NCBI GenBank assembly: GCA_964405775.1
Contig: CAYOPG010000002.1
Span: 1 to 64,000 of the forward strand
Length of the DNA: 64,000 nucleotides
DNA from: JAAZFF01 sp964405775
GTDB taxonomy: Bacteria; Verrucomicrobiota; Kiritimatiellia; RFP12; UBA3636
Reading direction: 5' to 3'
The translations under genes were made by a program, and so were the position numbers. Below the pieces are notes generated by a model, which had not been told where the DNA came from, made no database searches, and was given only the letters and a program-made list of their open reading frames with translations. This document shows, piece after piece, positions 16,942 to 26,043 of this stretch (its first letter is position 1; each line of letters opens with the position of its first letter).

Positions 16942-17966
16942 GCAAGACCAGAATAGCCGTTATAGTTGGCGGGGTTATATCTCTGCTTCTTGTAGTTTTG
17001 GCGGCGGCCATGACCATCTCGCGTATGGGCAAGGCTTCGACCGAGCGGGAGTTGATGGAAAAATCCCACCAAACGCTAACCGGATATTATAATCGCAATC
17101 CGTTCCCTAGTGAGACAAACATATCGATAGAGGCGAGCAACCTTGAGGTTTTCAAAAAACGTTATTCTGCGTTAATCACAACGATCTCGTCCAACTCTGT
17201 CATGATAGACGGAGATTTCTCCCCGGGCGCGTTCAGCACGAAAAGCGAGGAAACCGTAGACCGTCTGCGCAAGGCCGCTCCTAAAGGAGGCGAACCGGTT
17301 GTAGCCCCTGGTTTCTTTTTTGGCTTCGAAAGGTACGACCGAACTAGTGAGGGTGGCACAAAACCCGCGCGAAGTGAGGACGTGCCACGCCTCTTGCGTC
17401 AACTTGCTATGATGGAGATGCTTGTTCATGAGCTTTACGCTGCGAAAGTTACTTCAATAGAAACTGCTTCACGAGAAGAATTCGACCTTGAAGGCGAAGG
17501 AGCAAGAACTGGGACCTTCGCCAGACAGTCGCGCCCGAGGGCATCTGCCGGAACTGAAGCGTTCTCGTTCAGTCTGGGCAGCGACCCGCCGCCCGAGGCG
17601 CCATTCCCCCTTGATAGGCAGCGTTTCGGCTTTGTATTCATCGCGAAGGAGGCTGCGCTCTTCGACTTCCTGAACCGTATCAATGCGATGTGGCCGTACG
17701 CGCAGATAAGCAGCTTGCAGTTGATGAAAAACGGAGAAGATGTTATGCCGCGTGTATCTGCTCCCGCGCCCACCGTACCCGATGGTATAAAGGAACCTCC
17801 AAAACCCAGAACTTCGCGGCTTATGTCCGGGGCGCTTCTCGAAGCACCGGTCAAAGTGGGGGTGCAAATCGACATTTACACTTTCGGGGCTCCCGTTGGC
17901 GTAGAAGTCGCTCCCGGCGATGAGGAAACAGAAGTCGGCGACGATGAAACAGAAGCCGGTGAGTAA
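16938..17966 (+). CDS. Amuc_1100-like pilus-operon protein
   Basis: 342 residues: an N-terminal transmembrane anchor (RIAVIVGGVISLLLVVLAAA), a helical stalk, then two repeated PilO-like alpha/beta modules. By memory of Akkermansia Amuc_1100 (about 317 residues), the order of recognisable segments agrees. There is an aromatic strand FFFGFERY, a helix RLLRQLAMMEMLVHELYAAKV, a strand pair with ALFDFLNRINAMWPYAQISS, then the C-terminal RLMSGALL...VKVGVQIDIYTFG. Start is ATG 16938, overlapping the pilM stop (ATGA) with GAGAGG upstream; a TTG at 16914 is rejected. Likely a PilO-type alignment-complex subunit. The acidic C-terminal tail (DDETEAGE) is unusual. Confidence 0.75.
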   Translation: MSKTRIAVIVGGVISLLLVVLAAAMTISRMGKASTERELMEKSHQTLTGYYNRNPFPSETNISIEASNLEVFKKRYSALITTISSNSVMIDGDFSPGAFSTKSEETVDRLRKAAPKGGEPVVAPGFFFGFERYDRTSEGGTKPARSEDVPRLLRQLAMMEMLVHELYAAKVTSIETASREEFDLEGEGARTGTFARQSRPRASAGTEAFSFSLGSDPPPEAPFPLDRQRFGFVFIAKEAALFDFLNRINAMWPYAQISSLQLMKNGEDVMPRVSAPAPTVPDGIKEPPKPRTSRLMSGALLEAPVKVGVQIDIYTFGAPVGVEVAPGDEETEVGDDETEAGE

Positions 17967-17978
17967 AGGCGGAATAAC

Positions 17979-19031
17979 ATGGCACGACTAGAAAAAAGAA
18001 ACTTTTTCAGAGCATACTACGACAAAATCATTGTCGTGGTGGTGCTTATAGCGCTGCTGCTCTCTCTCGCCATACTGATTCAAATGTCGAGTACTCAGCG
18101 CACGATGGAGGAGAAGTTCACGAACGGTCTCAACTCATTGCGTCCAAAATTTGAGTTCGCGCAAGAGACAGACCCAGCACTGTTCAACGCCACGATGGCT
18201 AAACTCACAACCCCGTACGTCATACCAGCCAAAGGCAATAGTCTGCTCGTCGCCGGAGAACGTGTCTCATGCGTCAATTGCTTGTTGCCGATTCCCATGA
18301 GTGCAGATGTGTGCGAATATTGTCAGGCCGAACAGCCACCAGAAGACGGCACTAAAGGCGGGTGGGATTCGGATGGCGACACAATGACAGACGACTGGGA
18401 GCGCAAGTACGGTCTGAACCCAGTGGATCCCAGCGATGCGCACGGAGATCTTGATGGCGATCTCTTCACCAATCTTGAAGAGTTTCTAGCGGGTACAGAT
18501 CCAACGGATCCTGATTCTCACCCCCCCCGAGTGGATTATCTCAAGGTAGACAAAGTCGAAGTTATACCTTTCCCGTATGTACTGAGAAGCAGGCAGATGA
18601 TCGGCACCTCATATAGTTTCCAGGTTAATGAAGCGCAAGGCAATAGGAGTTATTTCGTAAAGATCGGCGACGAGATAGGCGCTTCTGGGTACAAGGCAAT
18701 ATCCCACACCAATAAGTTGACCATTATCAAGAGGCCTGGTGTGCCGGACACCAAGTCGGAAGTTCCCATACTGAGGGTTTCAAACGGCGAGGAGACTTTG
18801 GATCTGCAGCAGGGAGAGAAAAGCAAGTGGAATAGTTTCAAAGTCACTTTCGTGTGCGACAAAATCAACGGATTCGAGCCGTTAGAAGTCAGTAATGACG
18901 AAAGTTTCGATTTTGACGGAGACTCCTACACGGTTGTCGATGTCAAGAAAGACCCGAATGCAAATACGGGGACAGCTGACATCAAGCACAAATCCACGCA
19001 GAAGGTTATAACAGTCCCGAAAAAACAATAA
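17979..19031 (+). CDS. Membrane-anchored pilus-operon protein with zinc-ribbon and EF-hand-like repeats (Amuc_1099-like position)
   Basis: 350 residues. A transmembrane anchor spans about 17-36 (IIVVVVLIALLLSLAILIQM), followed by an extracytoplasmic region. CVNCLLPIPMSADVCEYC is a CxxC-CxxC knuckle that could bind zinc. Immediately after come two calcium-type loops, DSDGDTMTDDWERKYGLNP and HGDLDGDLFTNLEEFLAGTD, of the TSP3/EF-hand kind. The C-terminal half is beta-rich with no recognised domain. Position between the Amuc_1100-like gene and the secretin matches Amuc_1099. A PilP-like link between inner-membrane complex and secretin is a reasonable but unproven guess. Confidence 0.7.
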   Translation: MARLEKRNFFRAYYDKIIVVVVLIALLLSLAILIQMSSTQRTMEEKFTNGLNSLRPKFEFAQETDPALFNATMAKLTTPYVIPAKGNSLLVAGERVSCVNCLLPIPMSADVCEYCQAEQPPEDGTKGGWDSDGDTMTDDWERKYGLNPVDPSDAHGDLDGDLFTNLEEFLAGTDPTDPDSHPPRVDYLKVDKVEVIPFPYVLRSRQMIGTSYSFQVNEAQGNRSYFVKIGDEIGASGYKAISHTNKLTIIKRPGVPDTKSEVPILRVSNGEETLDLQQGEKSKWNSFKVTFVCDKINGFEPLEVSNDESFDFDGDSYTVVDVKKDPNANTGTADIKHKSTQKVITVPKKQ

Positions 19032-19073
19032 AAAGAAGCAATGAAGTTTGATTTTCAAGGAGCAGCATTCAAA

Positions 19074-22000
19074 ATGAAGAATATAATAAAAGTTTCTAGT
19101 GTTATTGCAGTTTTGGCGATGGCTGTCTGCGCAGCATACTCGCTCGCACAGGATTCGAGGGCTGTTTTGAATGCCAAGCAACTGGGCATTCAAGATCTCG
19201 ATCTGGACTTAGGATTGGAGGAAGACCTTGTAGTAACGGAAGAGCAGGGCGAAGCCGCTGTTGCCGAAGTGGTCGATGAAGCCGCTGTAACTGTTGCGGA
19301 TGCTGAGGAAGTACCAGTATTCGAGCCACTGGAATTAGAAGTTTTTCCCGAAGTTGTTGAGACAGCTGAGAACACCACGGAAGTGGCTNNNNNNNNNNNN
19401 NNNNNNNNNNNNNNNNNNNNNNNNNNNNNNNNNNNNNNNNNNNNNNNNNNNNNNNNNNNNNNNNNNNNNNNNNNNNNNNNNNNNNNNNATTAGAAGTTTT
19501 TCCCGAAGTTGTTGAGACAGCTGAGAACACCACGGAAGTGGCTCCTGAGGTGCTGGCTGCGGCTGAGGAGGAAATAGGGGTAGCTACCGAGGCGGTTGGT
19601 GAAACCGGCGTAGCCGTCGAAGAAATAGTGATTGAGCCAGTTGCTGAAGCGCCTGCTGTTGTTGAAGAGGTCGTTGTCCAGCCTGTTGAGGAAGTGGTTG
19701 AAGCCGCGCCTGTGGCCGTCGAAGAAATAGTGATTGAGCCAGTTGCTGAAGCGCCTGCTGTTGTTGAAGAGGTCGTTGTCCAGCCTGTTGAGGAAGTGGT
19801 TGAAGTAGCGCCTGTGGTCGTCGAAGAAATAGTGGTTGAGCCGGTTGCTGAAGCTCCCGCTGTTGAGGAGGCCGCGGTGAATCCGGCAACCAGCGATATC
19901 GATGTTGAAATAGATGACATTCTTTCCGTCACCGCAGAGCCGGAAGAGGCAGCAGTCGTAGAACCGGTGGAAGTGCCTGTGACCGCTGTTGAGGAGCCTG
20001 CAACTGTAGCACCTTCAGCAGAAGCACCTGTTGTCGAAGCACCCGCCGCAGTCGAGGCTCCTGTTGTCGAAGCTCCCGCTTCAACTGCTGTCGTTGTCCT
20101 TGACCCGGAGGTTGCGAAGCGCGTCTCCGAACTAGAAGTGCTTGAAGAAGGTCGCCGCAAGCTGTTTGCCCAGCATGGGCGCGAGAGCATACATCAAGGT
20201 GATGCGGCTCTTGCCGTTGCCAACTGGACAAAGGCGATCGAGAGGTACAATGAAGCGCTCAAGTTCCTCCTGCCGAAAGAAGTTGAGGCTCGCAAGCTCG
20301 CAGAAAACGGCCTCGCCGAGGCGTACTACCGGTTGGCATTGGAGCAGAGGGGGGCGCGTAATTATGAAGAAGCGGAAAAATCCGCTCGCGAGGCTCGCCA
20401 ATACGGCCATCTGAAAGGCGAAGAACTGTTGCTATTGATACAGACAGATCGCACGGATCCACCGCCAGTGGAGTTGCCGCCAGTTGAAAAGCGTTATGAA
20501 CAGCCGAAATACAAAGAAGCTCAGGTCAAGATTTCAAACAGCATGAAGGTCGCCAAAGAGTACTATGCGACAGGCGAATTGACTGATGCCAGACGCGAAG
20601 TCGAGTTGATTCTCAAGGACTATCCGTGGCACAAAGACGCTGTCGATCTGCTCCGAAAGATAGGCATCGCCGAGAATAAGTTTGCGAACAATGAGCGTAT
20701 CACTACCCGGGAATCTATGGTAAAGGATGTAACCAGAGCGTGGACTCCAGGAACGTATGCCCAGAGCTTCAGCAAAGGCGACAAGAAGGGTGATGATGGC
20801 ATAACTACCAAACCGCCTACCACGCAGGAGCAGGTTATTCGTGAGAAGATGCAGAAGATCGTCATACCCGATCTTGAGTTCCGTGACGCCAATATTACTG
20901 ACATCGTCGGTTTCCTGGGTGATGCATCGCGTGAGAATGACGACCCGGACGTCCCGCCGGATGAGCGAGGAATCAACTTTATCTTGAACCTCGGCGCCGA
21001 GACCCAGTCGATAACAGCTCCGATAGATGACAACCCTTGGGGAGTTCCTCCACCGACGTCCACGGCAGGCGTTGGCGGGACTCCGCTAATCACCATTAAA
21101 GCTCGTTTTGTCAAGTTGAGCGATGCCATGGACATGATCATGGAAATGGCTGGGCTCAAGTACCGCGTACGCGGCAACATGGTGGTTATCATGCCCAAAA
21201 ACTGGGCTGAGGACACGCTTATTCACAAGATGTACAACGTTCTTCCCAGCATTGAGGATCGTGTGCCATCTATCCAGCCCACAGGCAACGCTTTGGGTGG
21301 CTTTAACACCTTCAACCTGGGCGGTGGCGCTGCCGCTGGCGAAGACACTAAAGACTGGAAAAAGCTGTTCGGCGATCTTGGCGTACCCTGGCCAGAGAAA
21401 TCCTCTATCCAGTACATGCCGTCTCTCACAAAACTCGTCGTTGTGAACACTGCTGAAAATCTGGCCATCCTGGAGTCGGTTCTGTCTATCCTAAATGTCA
21501 CACCGAAACAGGTCGAGATAGAAGTCCGTTTCGTTGAGGTCATGCAGTCCGATCTGGATTCTCTCGGGTTGGAGTGGATGGTAAACGACGATTGGGAGAT
21601 CGCCGAAATGAAGGCGGATGCGGGCCTTCCCCCAGCAAGCCGCCGTCGCCTTGTTATGAGGGGCGGAAATGTGACGCGTGGGTTCAGCTACCTCAGTGAG
21701 AACAACGCCATGGCGATCAACGAGGGGTCTGCGGTGTTGGACAATATCGCGACCTTCTCCTCCATACTTACAAACCCAGAACTTTCGATGGTGCTGCACA
21801 TGATCTCATCAAAGCAGAACTCCGACCTGCTCTCCGCTCCAAAAGTGGTCACAAAGGCCGGCAGTCCCGCTACTATCAAGGTCGTGACCGAGTACATTTA
21901 TCCGACGGAATATGACGTAGAAATGCTCGAAACATCGAACGAAACTGGCAACACCACAACGTACAGCGGCGCAGTCGTCGAACCCCAGAACTTCCAGATG

Positions 22001-22456
22001 CGTGAAGTGGGCGTCATACTCGAGGTCACTCCTACAGTGACGGATGATGGGTCGATGATCGACTTGGCTCTGGCGCCCTCAGTCGTCTCTGAACCCATTT
22101 GGAAAAACTACGGTTCAACGTACCCCTCGCTTACAGGCGAGGTCACACTACCGATGGAGCAGCCGTTCTTCCCCGTTCGCTCAGTCGCAACCACTGTGCA
22201 GATTTACAACGGCGCTACGATTGTCATGGGTGGCATGATAACGGAAGAGCGCTTCACTAACGAGGACAAGATTCCCTTCCTCGGCGACCTACCGCTACTA
22301 GGCCACCTTTTCCGCTACAAGTATGACTATAGCGAAAAACGCAACCTGTTGCTGTTCGTCACAGCTAAGCTTGTTGACCCAGGTGGACGTGAAATCAAAG
22401 ACGTGCAGCAGAGCAACGAGAAGGTCGCCGAGATGATGCTTGGCGAGAGAAAATAG
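19074..22456 (+). CDS. pilQ: PilQ/GspD-family secretin with Val-Glu-Pro repeat region (split by a false gap)
   Basis: Outer-membrane secretin, about 1,075 residues once the 155 bases of false gap plus duplicated end are removed. Order: signal peptide (MKNIIKVSSVIAVLAMAVCA), an acidic Val/Glu/Pro-rich tract with three 34-residue repeats, a TPR-like helical region (from VAKRVSELEVLEEGRRKLF), N0/N1-type domains (IVIPDLEFRDANITDIVGFL; TKLVVVNTAENLAILESVL) and the secretin barrel (QVEIEVRFVEV, FPVRSVATTVQIYNGATIVM, PFLGDLPLLGHLFRY). ATG 19074 follows AAGGAG. As written, the N-run shifts the frame; merging the two identical 55-base flanks restores one frame. Last gene of the operon, matching Amuc_1098, with a terminator after it. 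Confidence 0.9.
19389..19488. other. Assembly gap (100 N), probably zero missing bases
   Basis: The 55 bases before the gap (19334-19388) are identical to the 55 bases after it (19489-19543). Fifty-five is a common de Bruijn k-mer size. Collapsing one copy plus the N removes 155 bases and brings the downstream frame into register with the upstream one. Confidence 0.85.
19613..19870 (+). repeat. 102-base in-frame tandem repeats in the secretin gene
   Basis: Three copies start at 19613, 19715 and 19817; the third is truncated and diverged. Each codes a 34-residue unit beginning (A/V)VEEIV(I/V)EPVAEAP. Units 1 and 2 are nearly identical in DNA. They form a Pro/Glu/Val stalk, probably spanning the periplasm or peptidoglycan. 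Confidence 0.85.
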
Positions 22457-22492
22457 GGGCGGGAGCCTTCCGGTTTCCTGTAACTCTGTCAG

Positions 22493-22528
22493 GGGAGGGC
22501 GGTCTTGCGACCACTCTCCCTTTTTGTT
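22493..22528 (+). terminator. Rho-independent terminator after the pilus operon
   Basis: Twelve-base GC-rich stem (left arm from 22493, loop TTGC at 22505-22508, right arm to 22520) with one mismatch and one G-T pair, followed by TTTTTGTTT. It lies 36 bases after the secretin stop and before comM. Confidence 0.85.
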
Positions 22529-22546
22529 TGAGAAAGGAAGGATGTC

Positions 22547-24151
22547 ATGGCGTTGTCTAAAATCTTGTCTGGAGCCATTTTCGGAATAGACGCTTTTTGT
22601 GTCGAAGTTGAAACTGATGCGGGCATGGCAGGTGACCCCCAAATCGTGATCGTAGGCTTGCCTGATGCCGCCGTCCGCGAAAGCCAGTATCGCGTTTCGT
22701 CCGCTGTGACAAACAGCGGATATGAACCTTTTAGAGGCAGAATAACAGTAAACCTTGCTCCGGCAGATATTCGCAAGGAAGGGCCATTCTTCGACTTGCC
22801 CATCGCCATGGGAATCCTTACTGCTTCTGGCGCACTGGAGCAGGATTCAGGTAAACGCCGCCGCAAACCAGGACAACCGCCTCCGCGCGAGCTGACGCCT
22901 ATGGATCTTGACGGTGTGGCCATGATCGGTGAACTGTCGCTTGCCGGTGAGGTTAGGCGGGTAAGGGGTGTTTTGCCAATAGCAATGAAGCTGAAAGAGT
23001 CGGGTATTACCACGTTTCTGGTTCCAGAGGAGAATGCCGCCGAGGCTGCTGTAGTGGATGGTCTGACTGTGTACCCTATACGCAGTCTCAGGCAAGCCGC
23101 CCAGCTCATAACCGGCGAAGATACGATAACAAAGCCCGCCAGAGCCTCTCTTGACCAAATTTATAACGAACACGATTATTCTTTGGAGCCAGACTTCGCC
23201 GAGGTGAAAGGCCAGGAGATGGCAAAACGGGCGATTGAAATAGCCGTCGCTGGTGGCCACAATATATTGATGGTCGGGCCTCCTGGCACTGGAAAATCAA
23301 TGCTCGCGCGGAGAATCCCTTCGATTCTGCCACAGATGACACTGGACGAGGCGCTGGAAGTTACAAAGATACACAGTATAGCCGGACTCCTGCCATCGTC
23401 TGAGCCGTTGCTGTTTACGCGCCCTTTCCGTGCGCCACATCACACCATATCCGATGCCGGGCTCCTCGGGGGCGGCTCGCACCCAACGCCAGGCGAGGTC
23501 ACTCTTTCGCATTTGGGTGTGCTGTTTCTAGACGAATTACCGGAGTTCCACCGCAGCGTGCTTGAAGTAATGCGACAGCCCCTAGAGGATGGCACTGTGA
23601 CGATTTCCCGAGTTGCAGGCAGCTCACTCTTTCCATGCCGCTTCATCCTTGTCGCGGCCATGAACCCATGCCCTTGCGGATATTATGGAGACGCCAACCG
23701 TCCCTGCCGATGCTCTAGCATGCAGATAAAAAACTACCGCAGTCGAATCTCCGGACCGCTTCTCGACAGGATCGACATACATATTCAGGTGCCCGCGACA
23801 AAATTCCAGGATTTGCAGAGCATCCCCGAGGGAGAGACGAGCACAAAAATGCGCGAAACCGTGATTAAGGCGCGCGGCATCCAGACAGAACGATTTGCTG
23901 GTAAACGCAAAATTTTGCTCAACGCCATGATGGGGCGACGGGAAATCGAGAAATACTGTTTCTTAAACGAGGAGACTCGAGAAGTTCTAAGTTTCGCGAT
24001 GAACGATATGCATTTCAGCCCGCGCGCACATGACCGAATCCTTAAAGTTGCGCGGACGATAGCCGATATCGACAACAGCCCGGATATACTCCCCATTCAC
24101 CTTCAGGAAGCACTCCAATATCGGACGCTGGATCGCACCATGTGGGTATAG
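22547..24151 (+). CDS. comM: YifB/ComM-family Mg-chelatase-like AAA+ ATPase
   Basis: 534 residues. The N-terminal ChlI domain (VEVETDAGMAGDPQIVIVGLPDAAV) precedes an AAA+ module with Walker A GPPGTGKS at about 244-251, Walker B LLFLDELPEF-type sequence, and the family-typical zinc-like segment NPCPCGYYGDANRPCRC. The C-terminal Mg-chelatase domain ends with LQEALQYRTLDR. ComM is a hexameric helicase that promotes branch migration during natural transformation in Vibrio and Haemophilus; many non-competent bacteria also carry it. The gene follows the pilus operon after a terminator, so it has its own transcription start. Pilus and comM adjacency is compatible with DNA uptake but does not prove it. 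Confidence 0.93.
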   Translation: MALSKILSGAIFGIDAFCVEVETDAGMAGDPQIVIVGLPDAAVRESQYRVSSAVTNSGYEPFRGRITVNLAPADIRKEGPFFDLPIAMGILTASGALEQDSGKRRRKPGQPPPRELTPMDLDGVAMIGELSLAGEVRRVRGVLPIAMKLKESGITTFLVPEENAAEAAVVDGLTVYPIRSLRQAAQLITGEDTITKPARASLDQIYNEHDYSLEPDFAEVKGQEMAKRAIEIAVAGGHNILMVGPPGTGKSMLARRIPSILPQMTLDEALEVTKIHSIAGLLPSSEPLLFTRPFRAPHHTISDAGLLGGGSHPTPGEVTLSHLGVLFLDELPEFHRSVLEVMRQPLEDGTVTISRVAGSSLFPCRFILVAAMNPCPCGYYGDANRPCRCSSMQIKNYRSRISGPLLDRIDIHIQVPATKFQDLQSIPEGETSTKMRETVIKARGIQTERFAGKRKILLNAMMGRREIEKYCFLNEETREVLSFAMNDMHFSPRAHDRILKVARTIADIDNSPDILPIHLQEALQYRTLDRTMWV

Positions 24152-24188
24152 TCTGCTATTCTTCTGGTGCTCAGGGAGCCGGGCAGGG

Positions 24189-26033
24189 CTATTCGAGCAC
24201 TCGTAGAGCTATATCTGTGCGGCCAAGCGGTGCCGATACCTGAAAGTGCTTGAATCCCGCCGCTTCTATTTCGAAACGAATAGATCGCGCTATATCAATT
24301 CCGGTTGATATCGCTGATTCTTTATCCTTACACCCTTCCATTTGTCTCAGGATCTTCTCTGGTACACTTACCCCTGGAACGTAACGGTTCATGAAGTCCG
24401 CATTCTTCGCCGACAAGAGCGGATATACACCGATCATTACAGGAATCGTATCTCCGTTCTTCGCGATGCGATCAAGGAAGCGCAACAGGGCTTCCGGGCT
24501 GAAAATTGGCTGTGTTATGGCGTATTCGGCACCTGCTTCGACCTTGGCGTGGAAGCGTTCAGCTTCGCGATCGAGGTCTACTGCCACAGGGTTGAGCCCC
24601 ACGCCAATCGCGAGTGGTATGCGTGATCCAAGTGGCTGGGCGGCGGCGTCCAGACCGCGGTTGAGGTTGGCAGCAAGCCTGACGGCACCAATGGCGTCGA
24701 TGTCGAACACCCCTGCCGCATCGGGATAGTTGCCGAGCTTAGGTGGGTCTCCAGTGATAAACAGCCATGTCTTGAGGCCAAGAGCTACACCTCCTATGAT
24801 GTCCGATTGTAGGCCAATAAGGTTGCGGTCTCTGCAGCAGCAATGAGGGATTGGCTCTATGCTCAAGCCCTCATTGAGCATCGTGGCCGCCGTTGCTATC
24901 ACGCTCATGCGGGCGCTCGCCCGCGGGCCGTCTGGTAAATTCAAGGCATCGATTCCCGCATCCTGGCATGCCTTGCATTTGTCGATGAATGCAGCGATGC
25001 CGTCAGGGCTGCGGGGAGGGATGATTTCTATTGAGGTTACAGGTTCACCAGAAGAAATTTTCTGTGCAAAAGCGGATTTTTCGGAGAAGGAAAATGGAGG
25101 TGGAACCTCATCTGCGGCCACGGCGTCGGGCATTGAAGCGATCGCTATATGTTGCTTTACTCCTGACATAACATGGATGGTTTTCGCAGCCGTTCTTATG
25201 TGCGCAGGTGTTGTGCCGCAACACCCTCCAACGCCGTGCGCTCCAACCTCGATGAATTTCTTGGCGTATTCGGTGAAATACTCTGGGCTGTTGAGATAGA
25301 GGGAGCGTCCTCCTATCTCGTGGGGACCGCCTGAATTCGGCATTATGACGAGAGGTTTAGCAGCGGCGGCCCGCGCTTCGATTGCGGCATCAAGCATTTC
25401 CGCGGGTCCGAAGTGACAATTTATGCCGACGACGTCTATGTCGGGACACGCATCAATTAACATGATTACTTCGGTGACAGTCGAATGCGCAAATGCCGCG
25501 GGTGAAATCGACGCCATGACCGGTATGTCGTGTCCACGCGCTGTTTTAGCCGCGAGGAGAAGCTCGTCGATGTTTGTGAAAGTTTCGAGGAGAATAAGAT
25601 CGGCTCCGGCGGAGACGAGAGTTGAAATTTGTTCCTCGAACGCAGCCTCGATCTCTTTCATATCCGGCGCAGGCTGGTTCGGGAAAGCGCCGGGACCGCT
25701 GAGGCACGGGCCGCAGGAGGCTGCAACAAACACGGAACTGCCGGCTTCGCTCCTGGCGATTTCAACTGCCTTTGAATTGATTTCACGAGTTTTCTCTGCC
25801 AAGCCGAAGGCCGCCAGTTTGATGCGGTTTGCTCCGAAAGAGTTTGTTTCGATTACATCGGCTCCGGCGGCGACGTATTCGCGGTGTATTTCCGAGATCA
25901 GCGCGGGGCGAGAGAGACAGAGTTCGTCGTAGCAGGCGTTTATGTAGACGCCCTTCTGATAGATCGCAGTGCCCATGGCGCCGTCAAACACTAACGGCCG
26001 TTGTTTAATTAGCTGGAGAAAAGTATTGGACAT
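24189..26033 (-). CDS. Bifunctional homocysteine S-methyltransferase / 5,10-methylenetetrahydrofolate reductase
   Basis: 614 residues. Residues 1-290 are a homocysteine methyltransferase barrel: VFDGAMGTAIYQKG, DVIETNSFGANRIKL, GINCHFGPAEM and zinc-site GVGGCCGTTPAHI. Residues about 325-614 are a MetF-type flavin barrel: SIEIIPPRSPDG, LFITGDPPKLGNYPDAAGVF and YAITQPIFSPEALLRF. The pair would reduce methylene-THF to methyl-THF and methylate homocysteine, although these short methyltransferases often use S-methylmethionine or SAM rather than folate. The same fusion is known from Firmicutes (YitJ) and others. ATG start; no SAM riboswitch seen upstream, where only 10 bases separate it from the next gene. 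Confidence 0.93.
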   Translation of the reverse strand: MSNTFLQLIKQRPLVFDGAMGTAIYQKGVYINACYDELCLSRPALISEIHREYVAAGADVIETNSFGANRIKLAAFGLAEKTREINSKAVEIARSEAGSSVFVAASCGPCLSGPGAFPNQPAPDMKEIEAAFEEQISTLVSAGADLILLETFTNIDELLLAAKTARGHDIPVMASISPAAFAHSTVTEVIMLIDACPDIDVVGINCHFGPAEMLDAAIEARAAAAKPLVIMPNSGGPHEIGGRSLYLNSPEYFTEYAKKFIEVGAHGVGGCCGTTPAHIRTAAKTIHVMSGVKQHIAIASMPDAVAADEVPPPFSFSEKSAFAQKISSGEPVTSIEIIPPRSPDGIAAFIDKCKACQDAGIDALNLPDGPRASARMSVIATAATMLNEGLSIEPIPHCCCRDRNLIGLQSDIIGGVALGLKTWLFITGDPPKLGNYPDAAGVFDIDAIGAVRLAANLNRGLDAAAQPLGSRIPLAIGVGLNPVAVDLDREAERFHAKVEAGAEYAITQPIFSPEALLRFLDRIAKNGDTIPVMIGVYPLLSAKNADFMNRYVPGVSVPEKILRQMEGCKDKESAISTGIDIARSIRFEIEAAGFKHFQVSAPLGRTDIALRVLE

Positions 26034-26043
26034 CGAGTATAGA

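Noticed and set aside
19613..19870. 102-base repeats as a mobile or CRISPR-like element
   Set aside because: They are in-frame protein repeats of the secretin's Val-Glu-Pro stalk.
19102..20190. Long minus-strand Ser/Thr/Ala-rich open frame
   Set aside because: It is the antisense shadow of the secretin repeat region, runs through the N-gap, and is extreme in composition.
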